DNA of 64,000 nt. It comes from Oopsacas minuta (Eukaryota; Porifera; Hexactinellida; Lyssacinosida; Leucopsacidae). Shown here piece after piece: positions 1-10,137 of this stretch. Each line of letters opens with the position of its first letter. Position 1 is the stretch's first letter. Below the pieces are notes generated by a model. The model ran no database searches and was not told where the DNA came from. It saw nothing but the letters and a program-made list of their open reading frames with translations. The stretch lies in contig JAKMXF010000088.1 in the NCBI GenBank assembly GCA_024704765.1, positions 558,001 to 622,000 on the forward strand, written 5' to 3'. The position numbers and the translations under genes were made by a program.

Positions 1-547
1 CAGTTCGGGTGGTGGTGGGGAAAGGTACGGAGTGTGTCCCAAGTGCACTCACAGCCCCAAGACACTAGGCTGCAGCCCTGAGGGACTACCACAAAGATAT
101 GAATATATTGCTATTATTTACAATATATGAATGTTGTAACATTGATAAATACAATTAAATATAACAACCAACATTTGTCACTATTTCTTATGTAATGGGA
201 TAGATTATACGTAATGGCTTGCTGTATTATAATTTATGGACTAACAATAAGCCAATTCATAGCGTTAATTCTTATTTGAATAATTCATAATGGAGGTTCT
301 TATAACATATGGGCATCCTCCTTCTTATACTGCCAGTGTTTCATCCAGACGTTTTGGCAAGGGGTGGAGGACTAAGACCTCCCCAGCATAGGCGTAGCTC
401 TCAATATTTTACGAAAGTAAAACTGGATAAAACGTAAATATTTCCAATAATTTTAATTTAACAGGAGTACGTATTCTATAATTACTAATAAAGTTCTCTC
501 AAACACTGAATACACAACAAAATACGAACAATACAAAGGTGAATACT
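1..547. other. Spacer at left edge; possible coding scrap in first 130 bases
   Basis: The first 130 bases are GC-richer than what follows, and frame 2 on the plus strand stays open to about position 130 with a CPKC motif, so this could be the end of a gene lying mostly outside the window. I recognise no family in so short a stretch. From 130 to 547 the sequence is AT-rich and I see nothing in it beyond the likely 3' flank of the eIF3G gene. Confidence 0.25.
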
Positions 548-1387
548 TCAATTTCTAGGTCTCTGTGACTTTGACCATTCAACCTTTAGTATCAAATGAT
601 CATAAGCATGTCCATTGAGTTTCTGTATAACTCTCTCTCCAATTTCTCTACGCTGAAATGTAGCGAACGCAACTCCTTTATGAGAATCTCTGTTTCGTCT
701 ATCTTTAGGCATGTGTAGTCTGTTTAGCCGTCCAAAAGCTATAAGTAATTCCTTTACATCTTGTTCCGTAGTGTCCAATGAGAGATTTGATATCTTGACG
801 GCAGGCTGGGGGTCATCCAAGTTGTACCCGCCACCACCTACCCCAGGATTATACCCCGGCCGTGTATGCGGGAGCGTATAAGTACCAGGGAGTGCTTTGG
901 ACTGTTCAGTGGGTTGTGTGGGTATCTCCGTTTTTGATTCGTTTTTGGCAATATCTTTGATTTTATCGATTAAGCCGCTTAGCTCTTTGGGGATTCCTAA
1001 TTCGAGTTCATCTTTGTTTGTTGTTAGACGGAAACAAATTTCTTCTGATTCTTTAGTTGTAGCCATATCTACTCCATCTTTATCATGAACCGCTTCTCCG
1101 AATTTTGTCCATTCTCTTCGGAGAGCTATTCCCTTTGGGACAGCTGTCTTTTCGATTTTGTAGGTCCGTGTGATTTTTTCCTTTTGGTTCTTAGCGTTGT
1201 AGCGGTAGGAGATCTCGGTACGGATGCCTTTTCCCTCGTCGATATGGTTTTGGGAGTCAGGAAGGGTCGATTTGGAAGGTTTCCCTTCTGGAGATATTCT
1301 GTCCATCTCATCAGCCCAATCGATACGTCCTGTATCGGGGGACCACTCACTGTCGTCTGCGGTAAACATATTTTGGTTGGCTGCCAT
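548..1387 (-). CDS. EIF3G: Eukaryotic translation initiation factor 3 subunit G, zinc knuckle absent
   Basis: A 279-residue intronless protein of the eIF3 complex, which acts in 40S scanning and reinitiation. The N-terminus carries the family's WAD motif (WADEMD), then the conserved block around RREWTKFGEA. The C-terminal 85 residues form an RRM with RNP2 (VKISNL) and RNP1 (KGVAFATF), ending in the typical HLILKVEW strand. I chose the ATG at 1387 (MAANQNMF); the frame is open 27 codons further upstream, but that extension resembles AT-rich leader. The CCHC-type zinc knuckle that family members carry between the N-terminal block and the RRM is not there: the sequence goes from the ATT-K-ESEE block straight to the PKELSGL segment. 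RSU1 ends only 174 bases upstream on the same strand. Family assignment is firm. Confidence 0.93.
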   Translation of the reverse strand: MAANQNMFTADDSEWSPDTGRIDWADEMDRISPEGKPSKSTLPDSQNHIDEGKGIRTEISYRYNAKNQKEKITRTYKIEKTAVPKGIALRREWTKFGEAVHDKDGVDMATTKESEEICFRLTTNKDELELGIPKELSGLIDKIKDIAKNESKTEIPTQPTEQSKALPGTYTLPHTRPGYNPGVGGGGYNLDDPQPAVKISNLSLDTTEQDVKELLIAFGRLNRLHMPKDRRNRDSHKGVAFATFQRREIGERVIQKLNGHAYDHLILKVEWSKSQRPRN

Positions 1388-1561
1388 TGTGTCTTGTTTA
1401 TTATAAATGTTTGTAACGAACTTTGTATGAATAATTAATAAATTGTGAAGGATTAAATACACACACAAACATTATTTGAATTCAGTAAATAAATATATAA
1501 ATACAATAATTCATTCAAACACAAATACAAACACAAACACAAACACAAACAAACAAACAAA

Positions 1562-2476
1562 CTACATATCGCCTGGAGTGATATCACCAACTCCAGCCCC
1601 AAAAGCGAGGGGACCGAATTCAACAGGTTTGAATTTAGGGGTCTTACGAGATTTCTTTCCAGAGCGATCCCGTTTTAAGAGGGGAGGGAAGTTTCCCTTT
1701 TTTACCCCTATCGTATAGAGAGTATACACCTCTAGGTATTGTGGAGATTTCAAATACTTCACGAATAGATCGGTGTTATTTTTCATTGATTCGCATTGTT
1801 CACGAAGCGGATCGATTAACGGATTATCGAAAACGCGAAAAAATGATTTCTCAGGGTTTGAGAAATCAAGTAGGCCGAGATCAGGCGGAAGGATATGTAT
1901 TTGGTTACCATTCAAATGCAATTCTTTGAGCTTAGGAAGTCTTCCTATATCCACAGGTACATCACGGATATTGTTATCTCTAAGGACTAAAACTTCTAAT
2001 TTCAGAAAGGTACCGATTTCTAATGGAACCGAGAGCAATTCGTTGTCACCGAGGAATAGCGCACGGAGTGTTCCGCCTAAGTATTTGAAATTCCCAGGGA
2101 ATGAACCGTTGGTAAGGTTATTATATGTCAAATCTAACACCTGTAGCGATGGACAACTGCCGAAGCCTCGCGGGAGCTGTACCAACCGGTTTAAACCGGC
2201 ATTTAACTCACGGAGTTTCGGAATGTCCCGGAGTTCACCTGGTAACTCCTCCAGATTGTTATTGAATACGTTCAAATACTCCAAGTTAGATAATGAAAAT
2301 ATATTAGGATCTAATTCGTCTAGCCTGTTATGACTAAGGTTTAGTCTAGTTAGATGTGTGAAGGAGCATATCCCAGGCAATTCTGTGAGACTACCAATAT
2401 TCTCATCAGATATTATTAACTCACGGTCTCTCTTTGATCTGTTCGATTCTAATATTTTACGGATATTGCGACTCAT
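1562..2476 (-). CDS. RSU1: Ras suppressor protein 1, leucine-rich repeat protein
   Basis: A 304-residue intronless protein made of consecutive leucine-rich repeats. It matches the RSU1 pattern throughout, including the N-terminal MSRNIRKILE helix, LPRGFGSCPSLQVLDLTYNN and LPPDLGLLD. RSU1 binds PINCH in the ILK-PINCH-parvin complex at integrin adhesions and dampens Ras signalling. After the last repeat comes the family's capping region, then a basic tail (KRDRSGKKSRKTPKFK) that is somewhat longer than in vertebrate RSU1 (about 277 residues). The start at 2476 is the only ATG compatible with the conserved N-terminus. A fragment of a Tigger-like MITE lies just upstream (2517-2598). Being on the same strand and 174 bases from eIF3G, the two genes could share regulation, but nothing in the sequence proves it. 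Confidence 0.95.
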   Translation of the reverse strand: MSRNIRKILESNRSKRDRELIISDENIGSLTELPGICSFTHLTRLNLSHNRLDELDPNIFSLSNLEYLNVFNNNLEELPGELRDIPKLRELNAGLNRLVQLPRGFGSCPSLQVLDLTYNNLTNGSFPGNFKYLGGTLRALFLGDNELLSVPLEIGTFLKLEVLVLRDNNIRDVPVDIGRLPKLKELHLNGNQIHILPPDLGLLDFSNPEKSFFRVFDNPLIDPLREQCESMKNNTDLFVKYLKSPQYLEVYTLYTIGVKKGNFPPLLKRDRSGKKSRKTPKFKPVEFGPLAFGAGVGDITPGDM

Positions 2477-2516
2477 TGGTGTTCTAATTTGTTAACAAAA
2501 ATATGAAAATAAAGTA

Positions 2517-2598
2517 GAATCCCTGTTATATCGAAGTTCGAGGGACCTCAATAATTACTTCGATATATCCGTGTTCTATATAACGAGAGGTGACCTCA
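2517..2598. repeat. Tigger-like MITE (family A), degenerate short copy
   Basis: Shows the family core: a CTGTTATATCGAAG end, the GAGGGACCTC block and an inverted TATAACGAGAGGTGAC end. It lies between the RSU1 start and the Dok-like gene. Confidence 0.75.
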
Positions 2599-2810
2599 AT
2601 GCTTAAAAAGTTAAAATGAATCTGTGGCAATCTATGTGATCTGTCAAATGCCTAGAACGGTACCACCGGATGTAGAGAGAGTCTGGACACTTCGTCACCC
2701 TCGTGGCACTCCCTGTTACCTCCCATCTATATTATTTGACACAGGAATATACGTATAGACACCAAACACACAAAATATGCAATCCATAAATATACATACA
2801 ATCAAAATAC

Positions 2811-5192
2811 TCACGAATACGAGCTTGACTTATGTTCAAAAGGATTCAAAGATATATTCTCATAATTTTGGCTAATCTTTACATTCTCATAATCAGAAAT
2901 AGAAGCAGATACATCCGAAGATCTTCTGTGATCTTTCATTATAGGTAAAAAATCTGAAGGTGTAAACTGGTCAGCTGTTTGTATTTTAACACCTTCAGAT
3001 CTCGTCATTTTCCCCTCAATACTTGGGTCTGGATCTAACTTGGACATAGTAGTTATCATTACATTATTCTCGTAAGGTGGGCCTAGTTTCTTTGCTAATT
3101 CCATTGCATGCATTTGGTTGTCATGCTCTGACTGCTGGACAGCTTTATGTAAGGCCTCTGTCGCGACAATATCTACAGCGATATAGTCCCCACGGGGTAT
3201 AGAGGTAGAGTGAATTTGTTGAGAAGGTTCATTGTTAAATTCTATTGTTGAATAGTTGAGCTGTCTAGTAGATGATTGATTGTCTAAAGAATAGAATATT
3301 CTAGAATAATTAGGAAACGAACTAGAGTTAACTCCCGTTATATCAAAGCTCAAGGGACCGCGAAAATTACTCTGATGTAAGCGATGACATTTTTGTTACT
3401 TTTGGGACCATATTTGTACAATTCAAGACTTTGATATATACGTGTTCTGACTGGAGTTGACTGTAACAATCAAACAACAGACATACAAATAAACAAACAA
3501 ACAAAACCATACGCTGTATTGGTTGCATATCTCTAGCCTGTTTAGGTAATGTTAGAGTATGAGAGAGAGATGGTTTCTAAAAGAACATTCATAAATAATA
3601 AATATTATCAAACAACATTATTCACTACATACCTGTGAAAGAGGCATTGATTTGGTTGATTTACTAATAGACGGATGTGACTTATGTCCAACTACAGATG
3701 ATGATCTAGCCATCTCATCGAATAACTGCTTAATAGCCTGAGGAATATTATAATGAAATAACAAAATATTAACTACAGTCAACTCTGGTTATATCGAAGC
3801 TCAAAATACCGCGATAATTACTTTGAGGTCCATATTTGGTCATTTTTAGACTAAGACATAAGCGGTTTCGATATATTTGTGTTGGCTATAACTGGAGTTG
3901 ACTGTAAATCGATCGAATAATCAAAAATAATAAACACAATTACCTCTGCTTCAGTTGTAGACAGAATTACAATAAATTTCTTGTCCTCTTCAAATCTCTG
4001 TGATAGTTCAAACACGAAATCTTTACCAGCACCATATCTATAAATAGTAACCATAATGCATAATATAGCAACGATAACAACCAATAGTTATTTAGGGATT
4101 GAAGTGATAAATATTCACAGGAAATTTTAAAGTTTGTCAAAGGGGTAACTACTCACCTTCTAACATCAGATATCAGCCATTTTCCTAAACACACAGGGAG
4201 AGCATTACCCGTTATAATAACAGATGTTGAGAGTAGTCTCAGTTCAGCTTTCCCCTCTCTTATCAATGAATTCTTCTTAACATTAACATAGTATATCTTC
4301 TGTTCTTCAAATAGCTATAGTAAATATATGATAGGTCACTTTGGGACATGAGGCCAATTTGAAGGGGAAGTGAGTCAACATATGTCGTGGAATGAAATGT
4401 CCGTATCCGATTTTGATCCAATCAATCGGAAGTAATTAGGTCATCAGCGGTTCCATATACCCCTTGGTTCTCCACACACACGAAGCTGGGGGTCCATAAG
4501 ATTCTAAAATATGTATTGCAGACCATGGGAGAGCTCCACAGGATGCTCAAGCTTATCCAATGGCCCTTTGAGTCTACTCAAATTTAGTCATAACAAAAAT
4601 ACAACTCACTTGAGATATTACATCAACCCATTCATCTTTATCCTTCTTATCAGGAGGCGTCATAAGATAGGTGATATTCTTAGTTATAATTGCCAGGACA
4701 TGAGGTAGTCCATCAAACTCTCCTATCTCAAATCCACAGAAGTCTTCATGACAGATAGAATAGCCTTCTACTGTGAAGCTGGATGCTTTAACTGAATCAG
4801 GGTATGTCTTTAGTTCACTGTAATTACCTGGGAATATATCAGTCAACTACCGTTATATCCAACACGTATATATATATATAGAAATGCCCGCTTATTTCGA
4901 TCTCAAGAGACAGTGATAATAGCTTCTATAGAAGCGGAGTTCGATATAACCGATGACATACTTTGACAGTTTGAGGCCATATATAAGCGGGTATTTCTAT
5001 ATAACATGAGTTTAATGTAATGTACTCAGGTATAAGACACTCACCGCATTTCCTAAGCATCAGCCAAACATCTTTCCATGCTTTATACTTAATCTGTACT
5101 CCATTACATTTTCCCCTGGGGGAGAGTATCTCCTTGAATTTCACCCAACCAGCCTTACAAATCATCAGATCACCGATTTTAGTTACACTCAT
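2811..5192 (-). CDS. Dok-like adaptor: PH domain plus IRS-type PTB domain
   Basis: Seven exons give one continuous 406-residue frame: 5192-5045, 4827-4610, 4314-4157, 4037-3944, 3737-3633, a 25-base microexon 3537-3513, and 3283-2811. All junctions are GT-AG with matching phases. Residues 1-122 are a PH domain (GWVKF...KAWKDVWLMLR...GFEIGEF...EWVDVI). Residues about 123-225 are an IRS/Dok PTB domain (YYVNV...LSTSVIITG, KWLISDVRRYG, DFVFELSQRF). The tail carries three YEN motifs (PPYENN, DYENVK, NYENIS), a good match to Grb2 SH2 sites, plus GDYIAV. This order is that of Dok proteins, which are substrates and brakes of tyrosine kinases under the membrane. Three of the six introns (1, 4 and 6) are largely made of a Tigger-like MITE. 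Exact orthology within Dok/IRS is not settled. Confidence 0.85.
3326..3463. repeat. Tigger-like MITE (family A) in Dok-like intron 6
   Basis: Ends are AGTTAACTCCCGTTATATC and the inverted CTGGAGTTGACTG; the middle has the family signature GGACCATATTTGTACAATT. It takes up more than half of the 229-base intron between 3512 and 3284. Confidence 0.88.
3776..3904. repeat. Tigger-like MITE (family A) in Dok-like intron 4, with TA duplication
   Basis: Starts CAGTCAACTCTGGTTATATC and ends with the inverted CTGGAGTTGACTG. TA dinucleotides flank both ends (3774-3775 and 3905-3906), the target duplication of the Tc1/mariner/pogo superfamily. Confidence 0.9.
4455..4560. repeat. hAT-like MITE fragment in Dok-like intron 2
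   Basis: Begins CGGTTCCATATACCCC and includes the family phrases GGGGGTCCA and ATGGGAGAGCTCCACAGGAT shared with the copies at 33011, 46021 and 62040. Ends are not resolvable. Confidence 0.55.
4840..5017. repeat. Tigger-like MITE (family A) in Dok-like intron 1
   Basis: A nearly full-length copy that fills most of the 217-base intron 1 and begins about a dozen bases from the acceptor of exon 2. It has the family blocks AGACAGTGATAATAG, TACTTTGACAGTTTG and the AACATGAGTTTAATG end. Confidence 0.85.
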
Positions 5193-5663
5193 TCCCTGGC
5201 TAAAATATTATTTGATAAAGAAAATCGAGTTTGTATTTATAACTATTTTAGCGTATGAAACTATTGAAGTTATTAATCTTTCAATTAGGGGGCATTCTAT
5301 AGTGTAGGGTTAATTTGACATTCCATTGAGTGTAGTTGGTTGTTAGGAACTGTATAGATGGATTGTCTACGCGTGACACTGCTTAAAACAATAATAATGA
5401 TTAATTCGTTTGTGCGTCGTGTCAAACAGTAAACAAAGTAAGTTTGTGAATGTTTTTTGCGGAATAGTTAGCATTTTGGTAAGACTCCTGCTTATCCGGG
5501 CATAAATTATTTGGCAAGTCATTGGCGGATCCACGGGTGGGGCGGATACGTTGCTAATGGGAGGATGAAGCCCCTCCTTTCGTATATAGCAGTTACCCCA
5601 GATACCCCTAATGCAGAATCAAGTTTGGCTAGATTATTGTCTTATTATAACTCCAATGTAAAT

Positions 5664-6030
5664 CAGCTACACAACAGGATAATATAATGATTTATCACAT
5701 CTGTCCTTCGTATAACACGTTCTACAATCAAATTCGACTGGGGGTTTTAATATTTTCCACGAATCAACCAAATTCTGCCTAGTATAACGTCATAAATATT
5801 GAGATAATGATGAAGCCAATGTCAATGAATTTCTAATAAACCTGTTTCAGCTCCAAATATTTACGATCTAACTTTTCATTATTATATTATCATTATTTGG
5901 GGCAGAATTGGTTGATTCGTGGAAAACATTAAAGTGCGGAGTCAAATTTGTTAGTAGAACGTGTTATACGAAGGACGGAGGTGATAAATAATTATATTAT
6001 CATGTCAGTAATGTACTTATTGTGTAGCTG
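5664..6030. repeat. Long-inverted-repeat (fold-back) element
   Basis: The left end (CAGCTACACAA) and right end (TTGTGTAGCTG) are inverted, and the homology runs inward for about 120 bases on each arm: TCCTTCGTATAACACGTTCT against its complement, then CCACGAATCAACCAA against its complement. No coding capacity. It lies in the divergent promoter space between the Dok-like and REXO4 genes. Confidence 0.8.
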
Positions 6031-6278
6031 GATTAGATTAGATTATGGTGAGATAACGACAATGCTCTAGCAAAATGAATCCGGACTTGTAGCTGAAACA
6101 GGTTTGGTTGCCTTTGTTCATAAAATGATCAGGTAAATTCTATTTTCCTTCCAAAATACGTTTCATACTTACCAACCCACCCGGGGTGCTGTATTTCTGG
6201 ATATTTTCGGTGGAATAGTGGAAATAACGTGAATAAATATTTGAATACATTTGAAGGTTTGTTATTTAGAGAATAAGA

Positions 6279-6529
6279 ATGGGAAAAAAGAAGAGCAAAT
6301 GGCATAAAAAACCAAAATTAGTCGAGTTTGGAATGGTTTCAATCGAGAATGCTAAATTACCAAAAATTGATAAAATTCCAGACGCGAATTGGAATCAATT
6401 TCTGAAAGAATTGAAAGTTTCAGAAAAATCAAAAATGATAAAAAAGAAAAAGAAAACAAAAATTCGGGAAAGACCCAAACAAAAATCAGCTAACAAGTTT
6501 CCTAAGGAGGATCTGACACCTCCAAAAAG

Positions 6530-6576
<47 letters not shown>

Positions 6577-7136
6577 TGGACCTATCGCCCAAACTTTCTC
6601 CCAAAATAACAAAACACATCGCTATAGATTGTGAAATGGTAGGTGTTGGTATAAACGGTAAGGAAAATATGCTAGCTAGATGTTCTATCGTAAACACAAA
6701 CTGTGAAGTTATTTATGACAAATATGTTAAGCCACGAGAACAGGTAATTGACTTTAGATATGAATTATCCGGCGTCACAGCTAAAGATATCGAAAACGGG
6801 GAAGATTTTCTAACGGTACAAAAAGAAGTTACTGATATGATTTCGAATAGAATTCTAGTTGGACATACAATTAGATGTGATTTGAAAGTTCTATTTATAG
6901 ATCATCCTAGACACGATACAAGAGATATATCTATGTATAAGCCGTTGAAGGAGAGAGCAGGTCGTTATCGACCTGGTTTGCGACTTATGTGCGAAACTAT
7001 CCTTGGCAAAACGATACAAGAAGGGCATCATGATAGTGTGGAAGATGCGAGAGCTACTATGCAATTGTTCTTGCTTGTGAAGAAGAAATGGGAGAGAAGT
7101 GTTGAACAACAAAGGAATAAACGGAAAAATATGTGA
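6279..7136 (+). CDS. REXO4: REXO4-type DEDDh 3'-5' RNA exonuclease with polyQ tract
   Basis: An intronless 285-residue protein. A lysine-rich N-terminus, typical of nucleolar proteins, is followed by 15 glutamines (residues 85-99) and then the REX4/ISG20 exonuclease domain. The catalytic DEDDh residues are visible: DCEMVGVG (Exo I), GHTIRCDLKVL (Exo II, Asp) and HHDSVEDARATM (Exo III, His and Asp). The YVKPREQVIDFRYELSGV and MYKPLKERAGRYRPGL segments are those of REXO4, a nucleolar nuclease tied to rRNA processing. It is shorter than the human protein (about 420 residues), mostly in the N-terminal region. The glutamines are a pure run of CAA codons. The start at 6279 (MGKKKSKWHKK) is the first ATG. 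It reads in the same direction as the torsin gene, which lies 0.3 kb downstream. Confidence 0.92.
6531..6575 (+). repeat. (CAA)15 trinucleotide tract coding polyglutamine
   Basis: Fifteen uninterrupted CAA triplets inside the REXO4 frame. Uninterrupted purity suggests it is young or length-variable. Confidence 0.97.
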
Positions 7137-7252
7137 GATTCGTTTAAAATTCGTTTTCTCATATTTTAGCATAAATATCGATTAGTCATTAATTCACTTT
7201 ATGCCACAATTTTTGTGGCTCAACCACTTTGCATGCTTAGAGGGATAATATA

Positions 7253-7321
7253 CAGCCAATCCCCGTTATATCGAAGTAATTATCGCGGTCCCTTGAGCTT
7301 AGATATAACGGGAGTTTACTG
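7253..7321. repeat. Tigger-like MITE (family A), internally deleted 69-bp copy
   Basis: Only the two terminal repeats remain (CAGCCAATCCCCGTTATATC and inverted ACGGGAGTTTACTG), flanked by TA on both sides. It lies about 100 bases upstream of the torsin start, so it may be part of its promoter. Confidence 0.88.
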
Positions 7322-7422
7322 TAAACCCCTTTTCAGTTATAGGTCACTCCTCTTAATCGGGCTAAACCCCCTCGACTTATGCTAGCTCATTAATTAAGCA
7401 TGTGTCGCATGAATTTTTGTCC

Positions 7423-8472
7423 ATGGTCCATTTTCTTATAATTATATTATTGCTTAGCTACCAAATGCTTTTCAACTATTTCCTCTTATTTGTACTAATT
7501 ACTTCCACAATCACCCAATCAACTGCTTTTGAACCTTTGAGCTCATTCACAGTAGGTGTAACATTCCTTGGAGGGATAGCAACCAATTTAATAGGTTCTC
7601 TACTATACTGTAATTACAAAGAATGTTGTGATGAACCATGGACGACTGGAAATATCACAAATCTTACACAGAGTTTGAATGAAAGAGTTTATGGACAACA
7701 TTTAGTACAAAATTCTGTCCCGAATTTAATTCGAGGACATTTAACTAATGAATCACCACGGAAACCTCTTGTAATTTCGTTCCACGGCTGGACAGGCACC
7801 GGGAAAACTTGGGTCAGTAAATTAATCGCAGAGAACTTATTCAAAAAGGGGCTAAATTCAAAATACGTCGTATTTATACCTGTCCCACTGTGGTTTAGGG
7901 ATCCTTCAAAAACGAGAGAGCAAAGTGAAAAACTTCATCACACAATTGAATCAACATTGGCTCGTTGTAAGCATTCCCTATTCATATTTGACGACATCAA
8001 ATCAATGAATCCGCAATTATTGGATGAGTTATTACCATATTTGAATTATCCACCACCTATGGACGGTATTGACTATACCCGAGCTATATACATCCTCCTG
8101 AGTAACGCAGGAGCGACGAAGATCAATGATTTTACAGTTGATCAATTCAGGGACGGCAGAGACCGTAGTTCGATTAGAATGAATGAAATGCATAACATTA
8201 TAAGTGATGCGATTCATCGGGAAGATGGTGCATTTAAAGACACAGAGTTGGTATCGAGACAAGTAATAGATGCTTCTATCCCATTTCTACCATTAGAGAA
8301 GGCTCACGTAAGGAAATGCATTGAGAGAGCTATTATAGATCGAGGAAGCATACCTATTGACTCTTTGGTTGAAAAAGTATTGAAAGATATCAGATTTGTG
8401 CCAGAAGATCTGGAAAGGTTTTCTGAATCAGGTTGTAAACGCTTGGATGAAATTATAACTGACTTTATATAA
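7423..8472 (+). CDS. Torsin-family AAA+ ATPase of the ER lumen
   Basis: Intronless, 349 residues from the ATG at 7423, or 335 from the ATG at 7465. The second fits better, because it gives a clean signal peptide (MLFNYFLLFVLITSTITQ) and the usual torsin length of about 330. Torsins are ER and nuclear-envelope ATPases activated by LAP1/LULL1. Motifs seen: Walker A GWTGTGKT, Walker B SLFIFDDI, sensor 1 YILLSNAG, and the family-specific GCK sensor-2 cysteine motif near the C-terminus (ESGCKRLDE). Two deviations from vertebrate torsinA stand out: Walker A ends in Thr where torsinA has Asn, and the Walker B catalytic Glu is Asp. The family call is firm; which vertebrate torsin is closest cannot be said. 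Confidence 0.93.
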   Translation: MVHFLIIILLLSYQMLFNYFLLFVLITSTITQSTAFEPLSSFTVGVTFLGGIATNLIGSLLYCNYKECCDEPWTTGNITNLTQSLNERVYGQHLVQNSVPNLIRGHLTNESPRKPLVISFHGWTGTGKTWVSKLIAENLFKKGLNSKYVVFIPVPLWFRDPSKTREQSEKLHHTIESTLARCKHSLFIFDDIKSMNPQLLDELLPYLNYPPPMDGIDYTRAIYILLSNAGATKINDFTVDQFRDGRDRSSIRMNEMHNIISDAIHREDGAFKDTELVSRQVIDASIPFLPLEKAHVRKCIERAIIDRGSIPIDSLVEKVLKDIRFVPEDLERFSESGCKRLDEIITDFI

Positions 8473-8593
8473 ATGTTGTGTGTGCTTTTTGTTGATAAAT
8501 ATTTGATATATGATTTCTATGTGTATATTCAGGAATGTAGGAAACAGTATGGAGTTGTGAATGACGGTTATATGTACCATCCTACGTTACTCT

Positions 8594-8669
8594 CACTGTA
8601 TATTTATGCCGGTTTAGAACATATATTACTACTCCAAAGGGGTTCTTATAATATAATCCGCATCCACTG
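8594..8669. repeat. MITE family B (CCGGTTATAAGAAC type)
   Basis: Inverted ends CACTGTATATTTATGCCGG and ATAATCCGCATCCACTG, with the family centre ACTACTCCAAAGGGGTTCTT. Related copies are at about 16742, 23698, 28531, 41651 and 43244. Confidence 0.7.
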
Positions 8670-8718
8670 TAATGACTTTTCTCTTTTAGTCTTACCGCTT
8701 TTGGGATATGCATTGCAT

Positions 8719-8886
8719 AAAGTCATCTCCCGTTAATATCGAAATACCCGCTTACATCGCAACTTATATTGTACAAATATGGCCCCAACCCTCAAAGTGA
8801 CATATCTTTCATTGGTTATATCGAACTCCGTTTATATCTAGTAATTATTGCGGTCCCTTGAGCTTCGATATAACTGGAGTTGACTG
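8719..8886. repeat. Tigger-like MITE (family A), near full length
   Basis: About 168 bases with ATCTCCCGTTAATATCGAA at one end and the inverted AACTGGAGTTGACTG at the other, and the core TTGTACAAATATGGCCCCAA. Confidence 0.88.
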
Positions 8887-10137
8887 TATTCTATATCCGA
8901 AATTCTGGGTATTAAACACTATTTCATTCCCTGTCACTACCTTTTCAATGAATATGACTTTGATTAATACGAAATCTGTATAAGGAACTTGGTTCATATT
9001 AACAGTATTTACTTCCATTTCCTTGCTTAATAATCAGCAGTTAATTAAGGTTAATGTAATTATCAATACTATCCGCATATTTGGAAGTCCATTTGATTGA
9101 TTAATCGATTTTGGTAATTGATTCGCTTGCTGACCGCCTGTTCCAGATGGAACTAAGAAATTACATCCTGATGTAGTTCCCTGTTAATATTATCTAATAA
9201 ACAATACAATAGTTCTTAGAGTACATTTCGGTTGTTAAAACTGTTTGTATAGCAAAATTTATTCAATTAATTCCACGCATTATATACATTACATCCGTTT
9301 TATTATGCAACTGTATCTGCAGAAAAGTAATCTGAGTTGGATTTGGAAGCTATCATTTTCATGCTGTAATGCTTACATATACATTGAAGACTTGTGAGAT
9401 TTGATAATAATTATTATTGCGAACGAAGATTCAAATGTAACTTTTAACTTGAGATAGCTTGTAAATTGAAACACATTACAGCAATTCTGCAATCTGAAAG
9501 AGATTACTTAACAATATTTACTTTCTTATATCGTGTTTGTATGAATATTATCTTGCATTTACTCTGGTTAAGTCTTGTAGATTCATTTTTAGTATTTTGC
9601 GTATTTTAACCTGCTCAATTGAGACTTGGGGACATATCTCAAGCAACGAATTTAGCACTCTTGTCATATATCTTTAGTTGTATCAATTCCAATTTTAATC
9701 AGTTATTACAACAACTCTCAATCATGGACAAAGTCTTGAATAAGGCGAATGCTAGATACCATTATATTAAGCCATATATACAGCAGTTTGTAGCTGCATT
9801 TTAGAGTAGGAAAATCATTGAATGGAAAAATGCATCACCAATAGTGTTGAAATTCCAGGGCTTAATGCATTAACAGTAGAAACTCGTTAATATGAATATT
9901 AACACTACAAGGAATGCGAATCTCGACGCATGGAGTCCTGGGTGGTACACGGACGACGGTAGGGGTTTACCGGAACTCAAAATTTGTGTTGTAGTCTATG
10001 GTGAAAAGGTTGGGAGGTTTCTATCCAAGACTTATCCCTTTAATATACGAGTTTCTTAACATTTTAACAACACTCAATTATTACAATTCAAATAATAGAC
10101 TTGTTCAAGAGCTAAATAACACCCATATAGAATCTGT

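Larger units (their letters stand above)
8473..10137. other. Intergenic spacer with MITEs, no gene seen
   Basis: AT-rich sequence between torsin and the tail-anchored protein gene. It holds a family B MITE (8594-8669), a family A MITE (8719-8886) and a hAT-like fragment near 9925-10017 (TGGAGTCCTGGGTGG through GAAAAGGTTGGGAGG). Short open frames lack family features and look fortuitous. Confidence 0.7.

Noticed and set aside
6395-6697. Minus-strand open frame with a run of cysteines
   Set aside because: It is the reverse complement of the REXO4 polyglutamine tract and has no independent features.
7402-7422. Upstream extension of the torsin frame
   Set aside because: It would start at GTG; ATG codons at 7423 and 7465 are available and the latter gives a normal signal peptide.
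8473-8736. 87-codon open frame right after the torsin stop
   Set aside because: It runs through a family B MITE and toward a family A MITE and shows no protein features.
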